A DNA stretch of 64,000 bases from Paenibacillus sp. FSL R7-0345 (GTDB taxonomy: Bacteria; Bacillota; Bacilli; Paenibacillales; Paenibacillaceae): NCBI RefSeq assembly GCF_038595055.1, contig NZ_CP152002.1, positions 2,276,501 to 2,340,500 on the forward strand, in the 5' to 3' direction. The position numbers and the translations under genes are program-made. Below the pieces are notes generated by a model. The model was not told the origin of the DNA. It saw only the letters and a program-made list of their open reading frames with translations, and searched no databases. The number at the start of each line of letters is the position of its first letter. The first letter of the stretch is position 1. Shown piece after piece: positions 1 to 8,180 of the stretch.

Positions 1-655
1 GGATACCCTGCTGGACGAGGAAACGCCCGCCGGCGCACCATTGGCGGACAATGGACTCCAGCTTCGACAGCGTCACCTTGCGCGGCGAGATGATCTGCCG
101 GTTCTGGCGGCGGCCCTGAATATCGTAGAGACTCTGCCCCTCTTTGAGCCGTTCGATCCGCAAAATGCCGCGTCCGCCCGTACCGTTAATCGGCTTCACA
201 TAGACGACCGGGCTCGTTTTAAGCATCCGCAGCAGGTCGGACGAAGACTGGTAGAGCAGCGTCTCGGGCATATGCTGGCGGAAGCGGGTCCTTTGTGAAA
301 AGGTCTGGTGGATCGTCCATTTGTTGCGCAGCGGACGGTTCAGAAAGGTCAGATGGTTATAGCGTGTACGGAAGCGCAGCAGCTGCTCGAAGCGGGAGCT
401 GCGCTGAATCCGGCAGCGGTCATAGATCATATTGGGGAAAGGCCGCCATTTGCGCGACCATTTGCCGCTCGCCGGGTCATAGATCATGGCATGGATCAGC
501 TCTTTACCGGCATTGACATCCATGGGAGTAAACACAAAGACATCCAGGCCGAGCTTGCGGCCTTCAATAATCATTCTCCGGTAGATGCTTCTTTCTTCAA
601 GCTGCTTGGCGTCGTTCAAATAAAGCGTCAGGATGCCTAAGACGGGTTCTGGCAC
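1..655 (-). CDS. YheC/YheD-type ATP-grasp protein (partial, runs off the left edge)
   Basis: The minus-strand frame is open from a GTG at 655 to the window edge, giving 218 N-terminal residues. GTG is preceded by AAGGTG with 7-nt spacing and overlaps the end of the acetyltransferase gene by 19 bases, so the two are probably translationally coupled. The protein opens with VPEPVLGILTLYLND, has the MIYDR segment that matches VIYNR/VVYNR in the four relatives upstream, and further on reads YVKPINGTGGRGILRI, the ATP-grasp glycine-rich loop (K-P-x-N-G-x-x-G-x-G). It lacks the roughly 100-residue N-terminal domain of the long members. B. subtilis YheC and YheD are spore-coat-associated; substrate unknown. 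Family confidence is high; the C-terminal part with the metal-binding Glu/Asn lies outside the window. Confidence 0.85.
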   Translation of the reverse strand, partial: MPEPVLGILTLYLNDAKQLEERSIYRRMIIEGRKLGLDVFVFTPMDVNAGKELIHAMIYDPASGKWSRKWRPFPNMIYDRCRIQRSSRFEQLLRFRTRYNHLTFLNRPLRNKWTIHQTFSQRTRFRQHMPETLLYQSSSDLLRMLKTSPVVYVKPINGTGGRGILRIERLKEGQSLYDIQGRRQNRQIISPRKVTLSKLESIVRQWCAGGRFLVQQGI

Positions 656-1152
656 AAAGGTTCACCTTCTTGTGGGAGAATAGCCGTGCTGCGGTCCGGC
701 CGGAACCGGAGCAGCAGCGTGGGCTTGCCTGTCGGTCCGTTAGTCAGGTCTACAGCGGCAAGCCCGCTGTTGAAGCACATCTTGAGGCTGGCCGGATTGT
801 CACAGGCCACCTGGCATTCCAGGCGGCCCAGACGCTGCAGCTGTGCTGACAGCAGCGCCGTACCGGTATGGCGGCCCCTGTATAAGGGATGGACGGCGAC
901 CAGGCAGGCCTCCTTGCCGTAGCCGGAGACAAAGCTGACCCCTGCCAGCTGCCGGCCGTATTGCCCGCGGACCGTAGCGACGAGCAGGGAGACGCCGGGC
1001 ACCGCCAGCTGCTCCGGGGACAGCCGGGCCAGCTGGCGGCAGCCGCGCAGCGTCAGGCGCTGCTCTCCGTACTCCCGCAGGAAATCCAGCAGTCCGGCAA
1101 TCCTTGCCTGCCAGCGGTCAGGCTGGCTGTCATAAATAGAAGAGATCTGCAT
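637..1152 (-). CDS. GNAT-family N-acetyltransferase embedded in the ATP-grasp cluster
   Basis: 171 residues from an ATG at 1152 with AAGGAAG 8 nt upstream; a GTG nine bases earlier abuts that ribosome site and is less likely. The middle of the protein has the GNAT core: a beta strand ACLVAVHPLYRG followed by the acetyl-CoA loop RGRHTGTALL, then a late segment DNPASLKMCFNSGL that matches the usual N-x-x-S-x-x-x-Y/F-x-x-x-GF motif. It sits between two ATP-grasp genes in the same direction and overlaps the next one, so it probably acts in the same pathway, perhaps acetylating the ligase product or a spore-coat component. That role is inferred; the substrate cannot be read from the sequence. Confidence 0.75.
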   Translation of the reverse strand: MQISSIYDSQPDRWQARIAGLLDFLREYGEQRLTLRGCRQLARLSPEQLAVPGVSLLVATVRGQYGRQLAGVSFVSGYGKEACLVAVHPLYRGRHTGTALLSAQLQRLGRLECQVACDNPASLKMCFNSGLAAVDLTNGPTGKPTLLLRFRPDRSTAILPQEGEPLCQNPS

Positions 1153-1275
1153 GGGCTTCACTTCCTTGGAAGGATTCTATTTAAAAGATAAGAAAGGATA
1201 TGTTTCACGCTATGCTTTATCCTTATCTTTCTCGCAGAAACGGATACCGTCCTGTTTAGGGCGGCGTAGCCGTTT

Positions 1276-2388
1276 CTACTTACCCTGCCGGGCCAGATGC
1301 TGGCTGTATTGGAAGATCCGCTCCAGCGACAGCTTGCGGATCGCCGGTTCATCGAATTTCATCGGCCGGGAGTTGGCCTCGAAGAACCAGAGGCCGCCTT
1401 CCTCGTCGACGCCCAGGTCCATCGACATTTCGCCGAGCATAGCTCCGGAAGCCCGCTCAATCTGGCGGGCAATCAGCAGGGCGGTGGTCGGGACATTTTT
1501 CAGAATCAAGGCTGCCCGTTCCGTGCCGAAGGTTCCCTCCAGCATGCTCGCCGGTTCTTCAATGCTGCCGCCGCGGGGCACATGGGTGGTAATGCTGCGC
1601 ACACCGGCCAGTCTTGCGCCGATTCCGGTCACCGCCCAGGCGCCGCGGCCGTTCTTCTGCAGCAGCACCCGCAGATCAAAGGGGCGGCCGCGGTGGGTAG
1701 CCAGCCCGATGGCCTGCTGCGCGATATATTGGGAGATGCCCTTTTCTCTTCTGATCCGGGCCCACAGGCGGTCGATGGAGGCGGCTTTGTAAGTAATATT
1801 CTTTTTGCCGCCCTGAATCTGCAGCCGGAAGGGCAGGCTCGCTTCAGGTACGTATTTGATCCGCATGATGCCTTTGCCGGCCTTGCCGTTTTCCGGCTTG
1901 AGGTAGAGGCTGTCATGATTTTTCAGCATGGCCACCAGCGTGGCCGCACTGCGCAGGCGTCGTGTTTTGGGCACATGCTTGACGGTGGCCTTTGATTCCT
2001 TCAGCCATTCAAACAGATTCCATTTGTTGAAAAAGCTCGGATTATACATCTGAATGGATTCATGCTCCAGACACTCGGCGACTTTTCTGGCGACCGGGGC
2101 TTTTTCTTCCTCATTGCGGTTCGGAATCCGGTTGTAGATCACTTGCGGCAGGGGCATGGGGACACTGTACCAGAGCTTTCCGCTGGGAGACGGGATGAAG
2201 CCGTTCACCGTCTGCTCCTCAAACTTCAGGTCGCGGACGGTGACGACGTAGACAAGATAACCCATTTCCTTACCGGTGCGGATAATGTCACGGAAGTTAT
2301 GCCGGTTGCCGCGGAACTGCTTCAGCCTGTCACTGGTTGTCAATATGGCAATTACCGGTTTGCCGGAGTCAGGGGAACGGGTATTCAC
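1276..2388 (-). CDS. YheC/YheD-type ATP-grasp protein, short form
   Basis: 370 residues. The GTG start overlaps the stop of the preceding gene as GTGA, with GAGGG 7 nt upstream, so it is probably coupled to it. Residues about 164-173 (KPENGKAGKG) form the ATP-grasp glycine-rich loop. DLRVLLQKNGRGAW is the central strand conserved across the cluster, and FEANSRP at about 336-342 carries the Glu and Asn that bind Mg-ATP in ATP-grasp ligases. The N-terminus starts directly at the PVIAILTT strand, without the extra domain of the long paralogues. Members of this superfamily usually join a carboxylate to an amine or thiol using ATP; B. subtilis YheC/YheD are known only as spore-coat-associated. No signal peptide is seen. 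Confidence 0.85.
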   Translation of the reverse strand: MNTRSPDSGKPVIAILTTSDRLKQFRGNRHNFRDIIRTGKEMGYLVYVVTVRDLKFEEQTVNGFIPSPSGKLWYSVPMPLPQVIYNRIPNRNEEEKAPVARKVAECLEHESIQMYNPSFFNKWNLFEWLKESKATVKHVPKTRRLRSAATLVAMLKNHDSLYLKPENGKAGKGIMRIKYVPEASLPFRLQIQGGKKNITYKAASIDRLWARIRREKGISQYIAQQAIGLATHRGRPFDLRVLLQKNGRGAWAVTGIGARLAGVRSITTHVPRGGSIEEPASMLEGTFGTERAALILKNVPTTALLIARQIERASGAMLGEMSMDLGVDEEGGLWFFEANSRPMKFDEPAIRKLSLERIFQYSQHLARQGK

Positions 2389-3758
2389 AGGTCATCCCTC
2401 CTGCGGAATTTGCTGAGATACAGGCAGTGCTCCAGAATATGCTCAACGGAAGCTTTGCCCTCAGCACGCAGGGAAGGATGGCGGAAGATGGAGCGTCCGG
2501 GTTTGGCATTCGCCTCAAACATCCAGATATCTTCATCCTGGTCAATACCAAGGTCAAAGCCGATTTCACCCAGCAGGTGGCGGTGCTGGATTTCCAGCGC
2601 CTCGGCGAGTTTAACGGCAGTCGTTTTGGCCCGCTGCAGCACTTCATCCGATCTTGCGCCAAACACCCGGCCCAGTGCCTGTTGAGGCGTAAGCAGAGCC
2701 CCGCCGTTCTTCAGGTGGGTAGTGACACTGCCCCGGCCGGCTTTTTTGGCCCCGATGCCTACAACCACCCATTGATTGCTGCCGTTCTTATGCATGTGGA
2801 AGCGGAAGTCGATCGGGCAGGCGTCGATTTCGATCAGACGGATGCCCTGCTGCACCACATAGTTCTGCAGATGCTGGCCATGGCGGGAACGCAGCATGCG
2901 CATCAGGCTGTCGAAGCTGGTGAACCGCAGCAGCACATTTTTGCCGCCCTTACGGTACCTGGCGAAGTATCCTTTCTTGGGCAGGTAAGTCAGCCGGTAG
3001 ATTCCGTGTCCCAGGCTCCCGGCAGACGGCTTGTAATAGACGAAATGATGACGGTCCAGCATTTCCCGCATTTTTTCCGAGCTGGGATTGGTAACGGTCT
3101 CGGGCACGTAGCGGTAGGCCGCATTATCATTTTCCAGCAGCCGGTACACATCCGACTTGTTGAAAAAGCTCCAGTTGAAGTAAGGGATCCGTTTGCGTCC
3201 GAACCGTTCGCGGAGCTGGTTGATATAAGGGGAGGTTTCAGCCCGGCGGCTGGGCAGCCTGTTGTATACGACATCCGGCAGCGGAACGAGCTTGCGCTCG
3301 AACTTGTCGCTGGCATTCAGGAAAAAGCCGTTGACCTGCTCCTTCTGCCAGTCGATGTCACGCGGTGTAAAGGCGAAAATATAGCATTTATTGCTGCCTT
3401 CACGCAGCAGCTGCTTGATAAAGCCCGTGCGGGAGCCAAAAGGGTTGCTTGACGAGGTAGGCCCGTCGGACAGAATGCCGACCAGCGGCCCGAGCTGTAC
3501 CTCATCATTCTGCAGATTGCGCAGATAGACCCCGCCCGTTTTGGGGACCTTAATTGCGCTCTTTACGCCTGAAGCGAGGAACAGATGCTTTCCTGCCCGC
3601 TTGATAGGCTTGATCATGGCCGGAATGGCATCCTTGCCGAGCCGAAGGCGGATATTTTTTTTGCCGGATAATTTCAGGCTTTTCATCAATTCACCCGAGA
3701 CATAGACAACTCTTTGGGGCTGCTTGGTGAAATGGACATTGCAAAAAGTGAGACCCAT
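2385..3758 (-). CDS. YheC/YheD-type ATP-grasp protein, long form
   Basis: 457 residues from ATG 3758, chosen because AAGGAGG lies 8 nt upstream; the frame stays open further upstream but has no better ribosome site. The first 100 or so residues form an extra beta-rich domain (VVYVSGELMKSLKLSG, then VPKTGGVYLRNL) before the strand LGPLVGILSDG where the short members begin. The ATP-grasp part follows: KPSAGSLGHGI (glycine-rich loop), DFRFHMHKNGSNQW and FEANAKPGRSIF (metal site). It overlaps the next gene by 4 bases and starts 13 bases after the previous one, so it is part of one transcript. The substrate is unknown; a spore-coat or cell-surface role is inferred from B. subtilis YheC/YheD. Confidence 0.85.
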   Translation of the reverse strand: MGLTFCNVHFTKQPQRVVYVSGELMKSLKLSGKKNIRLRLGKDAIPAMIKPIKRAGKHLFLASGVKSAIKVPKTGGVYLRNLQNDEVQLGPLVGILSDGPTSSSNPFGSRTGFIKQLLREGSNKCYIFAFTPRDIDWQKEQVNGFFLNASDKFERKLVPLPDVVYNRLPSRRAETSPYINQLRERFGRKRIPYFNWSFFNKSDVYRLLENDNAAYRYVPETVTNPSSEKMREMLDRHHFVYYKPSAGSLGHGIYRLTYLPKKGYFARYRKGGKNVLLRFTSFDSLMRMLRSRHGQHLQNYVVQQGIRLIEIDACPIDFRFHMHKNGSNQWVVVGIGAKKAGRGSVTTHLKNGGALLTPQQALGRVFGARSDEVLQRAKTTAVKLAEALEIQHRHLLGEIGFDLGIDQDEDIWMFEANAKPGRSIFRHPSLRAEGKASVEHILEHCLYLSKFRRRDDL

Positions 3759-3771
3759 TGATGAATCCTCC

Positions 3772-4935
3772 TTAGGAACCATTGATTTCATTCTCCTGTC
3801 TGTAGCGGAGCATATTGGCAGGTTTTCTTCGGCCGGCCGGCGAGTGCTGCAGCAGATGCCGTGCATAGCGCAGCGGGTTCTCGGCTGCGAGTCTGGCAGC
3901 CTGGCTGTCACCCGTCAGCCGGAATACCGAACGTCCCGGCTTGGAATTAGCTTCCAGCAGATAGATCCGCCCTCCGGGGTCAAGGCCGAAGTCGAGACCC
4001 AGCTCCCCGAGTCTGCCGCAGGATTTCTCCAGCAGGGGAGGGAGGACTGCTGCGGCGGCAGCAAGCTCATCCAGCAGCTCTGCCCCGGCTGGCCCGTATT
4101 CAGCGAGCAGAAAAGGAAGCGCAGCGGCTGCTGTTCCCCCGCCGTGCAGATTGGAGGTGAAGCTCCCGTGCCCGCCGAGCCGCACAGCCATACCGGTCAG
4201 TGTCCAGGCGCCGCGGCCGTTCTTTTGCATCAGCACCCGCACATCAAACGGCCGGCCCTGGCTGCCGGTTAAATGCAGGTAGGGCTGGATAATGCAGCGG
4301 CGTGTGCCGGTGAAACGGTCAATCCAGCGGAGTCCTTCATCCACTGTGCTGAAGTGACGGCGGAAGGGCTCGTTGGCTCCGCTCCGGCCGCGGATGCTCA
4401 TTCCGCCGCCTTCTCTTGCGCTGAGCAGTCTGGCATGCAGCGTGCTTTTGCCGTGAGAGCCTGCCCGGGGCTTCAGAAATACGCCGTATTCCCGCTCGGC
4501 AAGCATGGAGCCGAGCGCGGCCGGACCGGTATAGAGCCTGGTCTCCGGCAGCAGGGGGGCAGCAGGACTGCGCCGGAGGATTTCATATACCCTCCACTTG
4601 TCGGGCAGTCCCCGTGACCAGGGAACTGCGCGGGACAGCGCAGCGAGCGCGGCCGCCGCCGCTTTTTTCTCCTGGCGGCTTGAATAGAGGCAGCGGTTAT
4701 ACAGGATATCGGGTGCCGGAGCTACAGTCTGCTGCCACCGGCCTTCCTTCCATGCGTAACCGGTTATGGATTCACCGTCCGCCGCGACATCTTCGGGATG
4801 GAACACCAGCACCTTCAGATCAAACAGCGGGGCTGCTGCGCTGAGCTGGCTGCAGAACTCCGGCTCGGCAATTGGAGGATGTCCCTGGCGCCGGCCAGTC
4901 ATTATTCCGAGGAATCCCTGGGCTGTATCTGTCAT
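3772..4935 (-). CDS. YheC/YheD-type ATP-grasp protein, short form
   Basis: 387 residues, ATG with AAGGAGG upstream, 9 bases after the preceding gene. It is the most Ala/Gly/Leu-rich and most diverged member of the cluster. The conserved features are still present: ILYNR early on, KPRAGSHGKSTL as the glycine-rich loop, DVRVLMQKNGRGAW, and LLEANSKPGRSVFRL for the metal-binding Glu/Asn. A basic tail (AGRRKPANMLRYRQ) follows. The glycine-rich loop is GSHGKS rather than GxxGKGI, so nucleotide handling may differ. Operon membership is clear from spacing and direction; the reaction is unknown. Confidence 0.82.
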   Translation of the reverse strand: MTDTAQGFLGIMTGRRQGHPPIAEPEFCSQLSAAAPLFDLKVLVFHPEDVAADGESITGYAWKEGRWQQTVAPAPDILYNRCLYSSRQEKKAAAAALAALSRAVPWSRGLPDKWRVYEILRRSPAAPLLPETRLYTGPAALGSMLAEREYGVFLKPRAGSHGKSTLHARLLSAREGGGMSIRGRSGANEPFRRHFSTVDEGLRWIDRFTGTRRCIIQPYLHLTGSQGRPFDVRVLMQKNGRGAWTLTGMAVRLGGHGSFTSNLHGGGTAAAALPFLLAEYGPAGAELLDELAAAAAVLPPLLEKSCGRLGELGLDFGLDPGGRIYLLEANSKPGRSVFRLTGDSQAARLAAENPLRYARHLLQHSPAGRRKPANMLRYRQENEINGS

Positions 4936-4944
4936 AGTGCCTCC

Positions 4945-6312
4945 TTATAACCCGGCCAGATAGCGGCAATATAGAATCATTTGCTTTACGGACGGTCTGA
5001 TTTTCTGGTCGTTAAGCGGCGTGTTGTCATTCTTGGACGGCTTGGAGTTGACCTCCAGCAGCCAGATCCGCCCCGACTGGTCCAGCGCCAGATCGATGCC
5101 CAGCTCCCCGAAGTGTGCGGGGATAAAGGTTTCAATTCCTCTGGCAATGGCCAGTGCCGCCCGGGGCAGCTGAACCTGCGAGCTTTCCTTCATTCCCGCA
5201 GGAAGGCTGCTTTTACTGATGGCCTCTTTCACCGTACTGAGCGTGCCGCCCCGGGCCAGATTGGAGACAAAATGATTGCTCCCGGCGGTGCGGGCGACAA
5301 TGGAAGTCACTCCCCATTTGCCGGTGCCGTTCTTCTGCACAAGTGCGCGGAAATCGACCGGCCGTTTGCCGAGCTCCATCAGGCTCAGCCCCTGCTGGAT
5401 CTGGAAGCGGGTCGTTTTCATCTTCGGTGAAATGGACTGGAACAGCTTTGCCAGCGTAGGATAGCTTTGCTTGCGCGTGCCCATCGGCGTTGTGGACAGC
5501 AGCCGGTACCCTCCGCCTTCTTCCCGGGAAATCCGCAGGATGCCTTTACCAAGGCTGCCGCGTACCGGCTTCAGAAAGACGCTGGAGTAGCTGTTACACA
5601 TTTTTTTGAGGATGGCAAAGCCGTTAAAGGCGTGAGATTCGGGCAAATACCGCTGCAGGGCGGCATCCTGGCCCAGCGCCTCAAACACCTCGGTTTTGTC
5701 TAGGAACTTTTCATTGAAGAAATGGGTTCCGTAGCGGGATTTTACATCCGCCAGAAAATGCTGTACGCTAGGTTTGTTCTCTACCTTGCGCGTAGTAACC
5801 CGATTGTTGATTACATCGGCGACAGGAAGACTCAGCTTCCGCCAGCCCTCGTCGTATACCCAGCCCTGAATGGAGGAGCTGCGTGTTTCCAGCGCTTCCG
5901 GGGTAAAGAAATATACATAGGCACCTTGTGCTTGGCAGGCGTTGGTTAGTTCCCGGCAGAACATCGTGATCTGTCCGAACACTCTGTCCGGCTGGTCGGG
6001 ATGGTCCCGGCTCACCAGCACGCCGATCAGCGGCCCGAGCCGCAGAATGCGGCTGCCGGTACTGTAGGTTGCATTCAGCACAGGCCGGCCTCTCCAGCCG
6101 AGCCGCCGGGCCAGCCCTTCACTGACGCGCAGGCTGTCGGCTTTGGGGACCGGAATGACGGTAACCTCCTGCCTGAATGAGCCGAAGCTCAGCTGGATAA
6201 TGCCGTGAGCCGGTATTTTGAGCCTTTTCATGGATTTGTCGCCAAGCATGATCGCATTTTCCTGCAGGATGCCCGAGTGGACCGTTTGGACCGGGATCTT
6301 GAACTTAGACAT
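4945..6312 (-). CDS. YheC/YheD-type ATP-grasp protein, long form; first gene of the cluster
   Basis: 455 residues from ATG 6312, which has GGAAGGAG upstream; the frame continues upstream to 6339 without a better site. Like the 457-residue paralogue it has an N-terminal beta-rich domain (about residues 1-100) followed by LGPLIGVLVSRDH, the glycine-rich loop KPVRGSLGKGILRI, DFRALVQKNGTGKW and LLEVNSKPSKND (note LEVNSKP instead of FEANSKP). As the first gene of the minus-strand array it should carry the promoter. A weak late-sporulation-like pattern (AC, 17 nt, CATATGATG) lies on the minus strand at about 6405-6378. Product and substrate are unknown. Confidence 0.85.
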   Translation of the reverse strand: MSKFKIPVQTVHSGILQENAIMLGDKSMKRLKIPAHGIIQLSFGSFRQEVTVIPVPKADSLRVSEGLARRLGWRGRPVLNATYSTGSRILRLGPLIGVLVSRDHPDQPDRVFGQITMFCRELTNACQAQGAYVYFFTPEALETRSSSIQGWVYDEGWRKLSLPVADVINNRVTTRKVENKPSVQHFLADVKSRYGTHFFNEKFLDKTEVFEALGQDAALQRYLPESHAFNGFAILKKMCNSYSSVFLKPVRGSLGKGILRISREEGGGYRLLSTTPMGTRKQSYPTLAKLFQSISPKMKTTRFQIQQGLSLMELGKRPVDFRALVQKNGTGKWGVTSIVARTAGSNHFVSNLARGGTLSTVKEAISKSSLPAGMKESSQVQLPRAALAIARGIETFIPAHFGELGIDLALDQSGRIWLLEVNSKPSKNDNTPLNDQKIRPSVKQMILYCRYLAGL

Positions 6313-6502
6313 CGTGGATCTCCTTCCGGTAGGCAGCATGATGCCGGCAATTATGAATCTAAGGGTTACATATCATTCATCATATGGAGACATCTGACCC
6401 TTGGTGATTGACCTATTCTGTAAAAAGCCGTGCCGGGCGTAAATCACTATTGCAGCAGGCGGCAGACCACTGACACAACAACAAATTTCAGGAGGTAACA
6501 CA

Positions 6503-6844
6503 ATGAACGTAATCGACAAGGCACACGAACTGGCCAGAGCCATTAAAGAAAGCACTGAATTTTCTGACATCAGCAGTGCCATGAAGGTGATTGAAGCAGA
6601 TCCGGAGAGCAAACAGATGCTGGACAATTTCCGCCAGAACCAGATTGAGCTGCAGCAGCGGATGATGAACGGGGAGATGCCTCCACAGGAGGAAATGGAA
6701 AAAATGGAGAAGCTGTTCGAGGTGCTGAACCTGAATCTCGGCATCCGCCGGCTGTTCGACGCAGAACGCCGCCTCAGTGTGGTCATTGAGGACGTGAACA
6801 AAATCATTACGGACAGCCTGTCGCAAATGTACGGCGGACAATAA
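6503..6844 (+). CDS. yheA: YheA/UPF0342 family protein (YlbF/YmcA-like)
   Basis: 113 residues, with AGGAGG 8 nt before the ATG. All-helical, charged, and close in length and pattern to B. subtilis YheA: ADPESKQMLDNFRQNQIELQQ near residue 30-50, a QEEM-rich middle, and FDAERRLSVVIEDVNKII near the C-terminus. The family is related to YlbF/YmcA, which act in RNA processing and developmental control in B. subtilis; YheA's own role is not established. It lies divergently next to the YheC/YheD genes, matching the B. subtilis yheA-yheB-yheC-yheD neighbourhood, which supports the name. Confidence 0.85.
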   Translation: MNVIDKAHELARAIKESTEFSDISSAMKVIEADPESKQMLDNFRQNQIELQQRMMNGEMPPQEEMEKMEKLFEVLNLNLGIRRLFDAERRLSVVIEDVNKIITDSLSQMYGGQ

Positions 6845-6876
6845 TATTTCCGCTCCGCCTGGAGCAGGGTTAACAC

Positions 6877-6920
6877 AAAGGGGACTCCCCGGCCGGTCGG
6901 CTGGAGAATCCCCTTTTGTT
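6877..6920 (+). terminator. Rho-independent terminator after yheA
   Basis: AAGGGGACTCCCC and GGAGAATCCCCTTTT form a hairpin with a T-rich right side. A-rich bases on the left side could let it also serve the convergent gene at 6942. Confidence 0.8.
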
Positions 6921-6941
6921 GTATATATAATGGGCAGGATG

Positions 6942-7517
6942 TTAATCCTGCTTGCCCTCTACGGCGCAGAGCAGAATTCCGGCAGCGAGCCCCAGGCGGC
7001 GGTCAAGCTGGCCGGTGCGGTCACCGGAGAAATCGGCGGTGATTTTGGTAACGAACGGGTTGATGTTCTGGCTGTAGGTGGGAATCGGGTCCCCCTGCAG
7101 CTCGATGCTGTATTTTTGCGGAATAAAGGAGATCACCCGGCGCAGCAGCGCCATAAAGGTACTGTCTTCCTTAATCAGCCCGATCTCCTGGTCATGTCTG
7201 TCCAGAATGATCCACTCATCCTTCAGAATCGATTTGAGCCCCTTGCGGCGCAGCGCCCCCACATGCTCACCCGTCTCGGAGTCAACCACGTCAAAGGTGA
7301 CGCTGAAGTCGATGATATTCCGTGCCTTGATCCGCAAAAGCTCCCTTTCCATCGATTCGTCCGTGTACAGCGCAATGTCCTCTTTTAGCTTAAACGCCTT
7401 CATCTGTGAATAAAGCACCAGCTCCTCGGAGCTGTTATAAATGTGCAGCTTGGTGCTCATAATCGAAAAAACCTTTTTGCGGATCGTATACTCCGTATAG
7501 CCGTACGCCTGATTCAA
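6942..7517 (-). CDS. LURP-one/tubby-C-terminal-like protein
   Basis: 191 residues if the start is the TTG at 7517, which has AGGAGG 9 nt upstream; in the longer frame to 7550 that AGGAGG would lie inside the coding region with no good site before it. The protein is beta-rich with repeated short strands (KLHIYNSSEELVLYSQ, ARNIIDFSVTFDVVDSETGEHVGALRRKGLKSILKDEW split over two strands, LLRRVISFIPQKYSIEL), as in the YxjI/LURP-one fold, and ends with a small Ala/Gly/Leu segment. Possibly membrane-associated. Function unknown. Confidence 0.65.
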   Translation of the reverse strand: MNQAYGYTEYTIRKKVFSIMSTKLHIYNSSEELVLYSQMKAFKLKEDIALYTDESMERELLRIKARNIIDFSVTFDVVDSETGEHVGALRRKGLKSILKDEWIILDRHDQEIGLIKEDSTFMALLRRVISFIPQKYSIELQGDPIPTYSQNINPFVTKITADFSGDRTGQLDRRLGLAAGILLCAVEGKQD

Positions 7518-7679
7518 GTACCATCGCCTCCTAATAATTGTATTCATCATCTCATATGACTGCGGGCTGTGCTATATCATTTTAGTTGGGCAGGTTCAAA
7601 ATTTTGCAGACTTGTCTCATAAATCCCGGGGGCAGCTCATAGAGTAGAGATATAGATTCAGTTGAAGGAGCTGTTTGTG

Positions 7680-7964
7680 ATGAAAAAAAGAAACAAGTTC
7701 AAGCACGTCATGTATCTGCTGATTGCACTCGCCATGCTGCTCTACGCGCTGCCGCAGCTGTCGTTCCAGAACGGGCCGAGCTGGGTGCTGGGCTTCGGCG
7801 TTGTCTGGTGCGTGTTTGCTTTTCTGATCATTGCCGCCCATCTGCATTTTATCATCGGGGTGGATGAGGAGAAGCAGAAGCGGCTGGAGGCGGTCCGCAA
7901 GCATAAGCTGGAGCAGTGGCAGGGCAAGTGGAATGAGGAGACCAGAATGTCGCAGCGTTTGTAA
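7680..7964 (+). CDS. Small membrane protein, function unknown
   Basis: 94 residues from ATG 7680 with GAAGGAG 9 nt upstream. A basic start (MKKRNKFKH) is followed by two hydrophobic segments (VMYLLIALAMLLYALPQL and VLGFGVVWCVFAFLIIAAHL) and a charged C-terminal tail rich in Lys, Arg and Gln. This looks like a hairpin membrane protein with both ends in the cytoplasm. No family recognised. Confidence 0.65.
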   Translation: MKKRNKFKHVMYLLIALAMLLYALPQLSFQNGPSWVLGFGVVWCVFAFLIIAAHLHFIIGVDEEKQKRLEAVRKHKLEQWQGKWNEETRMSQRL

Positions 7965-8001
7965 TGGCCCGGGCAGAAATGTTGTGGGAAAAATACATCT
8001 C

Positions 8002-8040
8002 AAAGCCTGATTTCCGCAGCGGCGGGGCAGGCTTTTTTTT
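8002..8040 (+). terminator. Rho-independent terminator after the small membrane protein gene
   Basis: AAAGCCTG and CAGGCTTT close a hairpin whose right arm runs into eight T residues. Confidence 0.75.
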
Positions 8041-8110
8041 GTTAGCTCCTGTTTCCCCGCAAGGGTATAAATCATTCACTTAGTTAACTTATTTGGCCCT
8101 GTGCAGACGG

Positions 8111-8139
8111 TTGTACTCTGTAATTTCCGGCTGTATAAT
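8111..8139 (+). promoter_or_regulatory. Sigma-A-type promoter of ytoI
   Basis: TTGTAC, 17 nt, TATAAT; about 40 nt before the TTG start of ytoI. Confidence 0.6.
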
Positions 8140-8180
8140 GAGTACAGAATAGTACAGATTGGGGTACGGGGGTGTAACAG

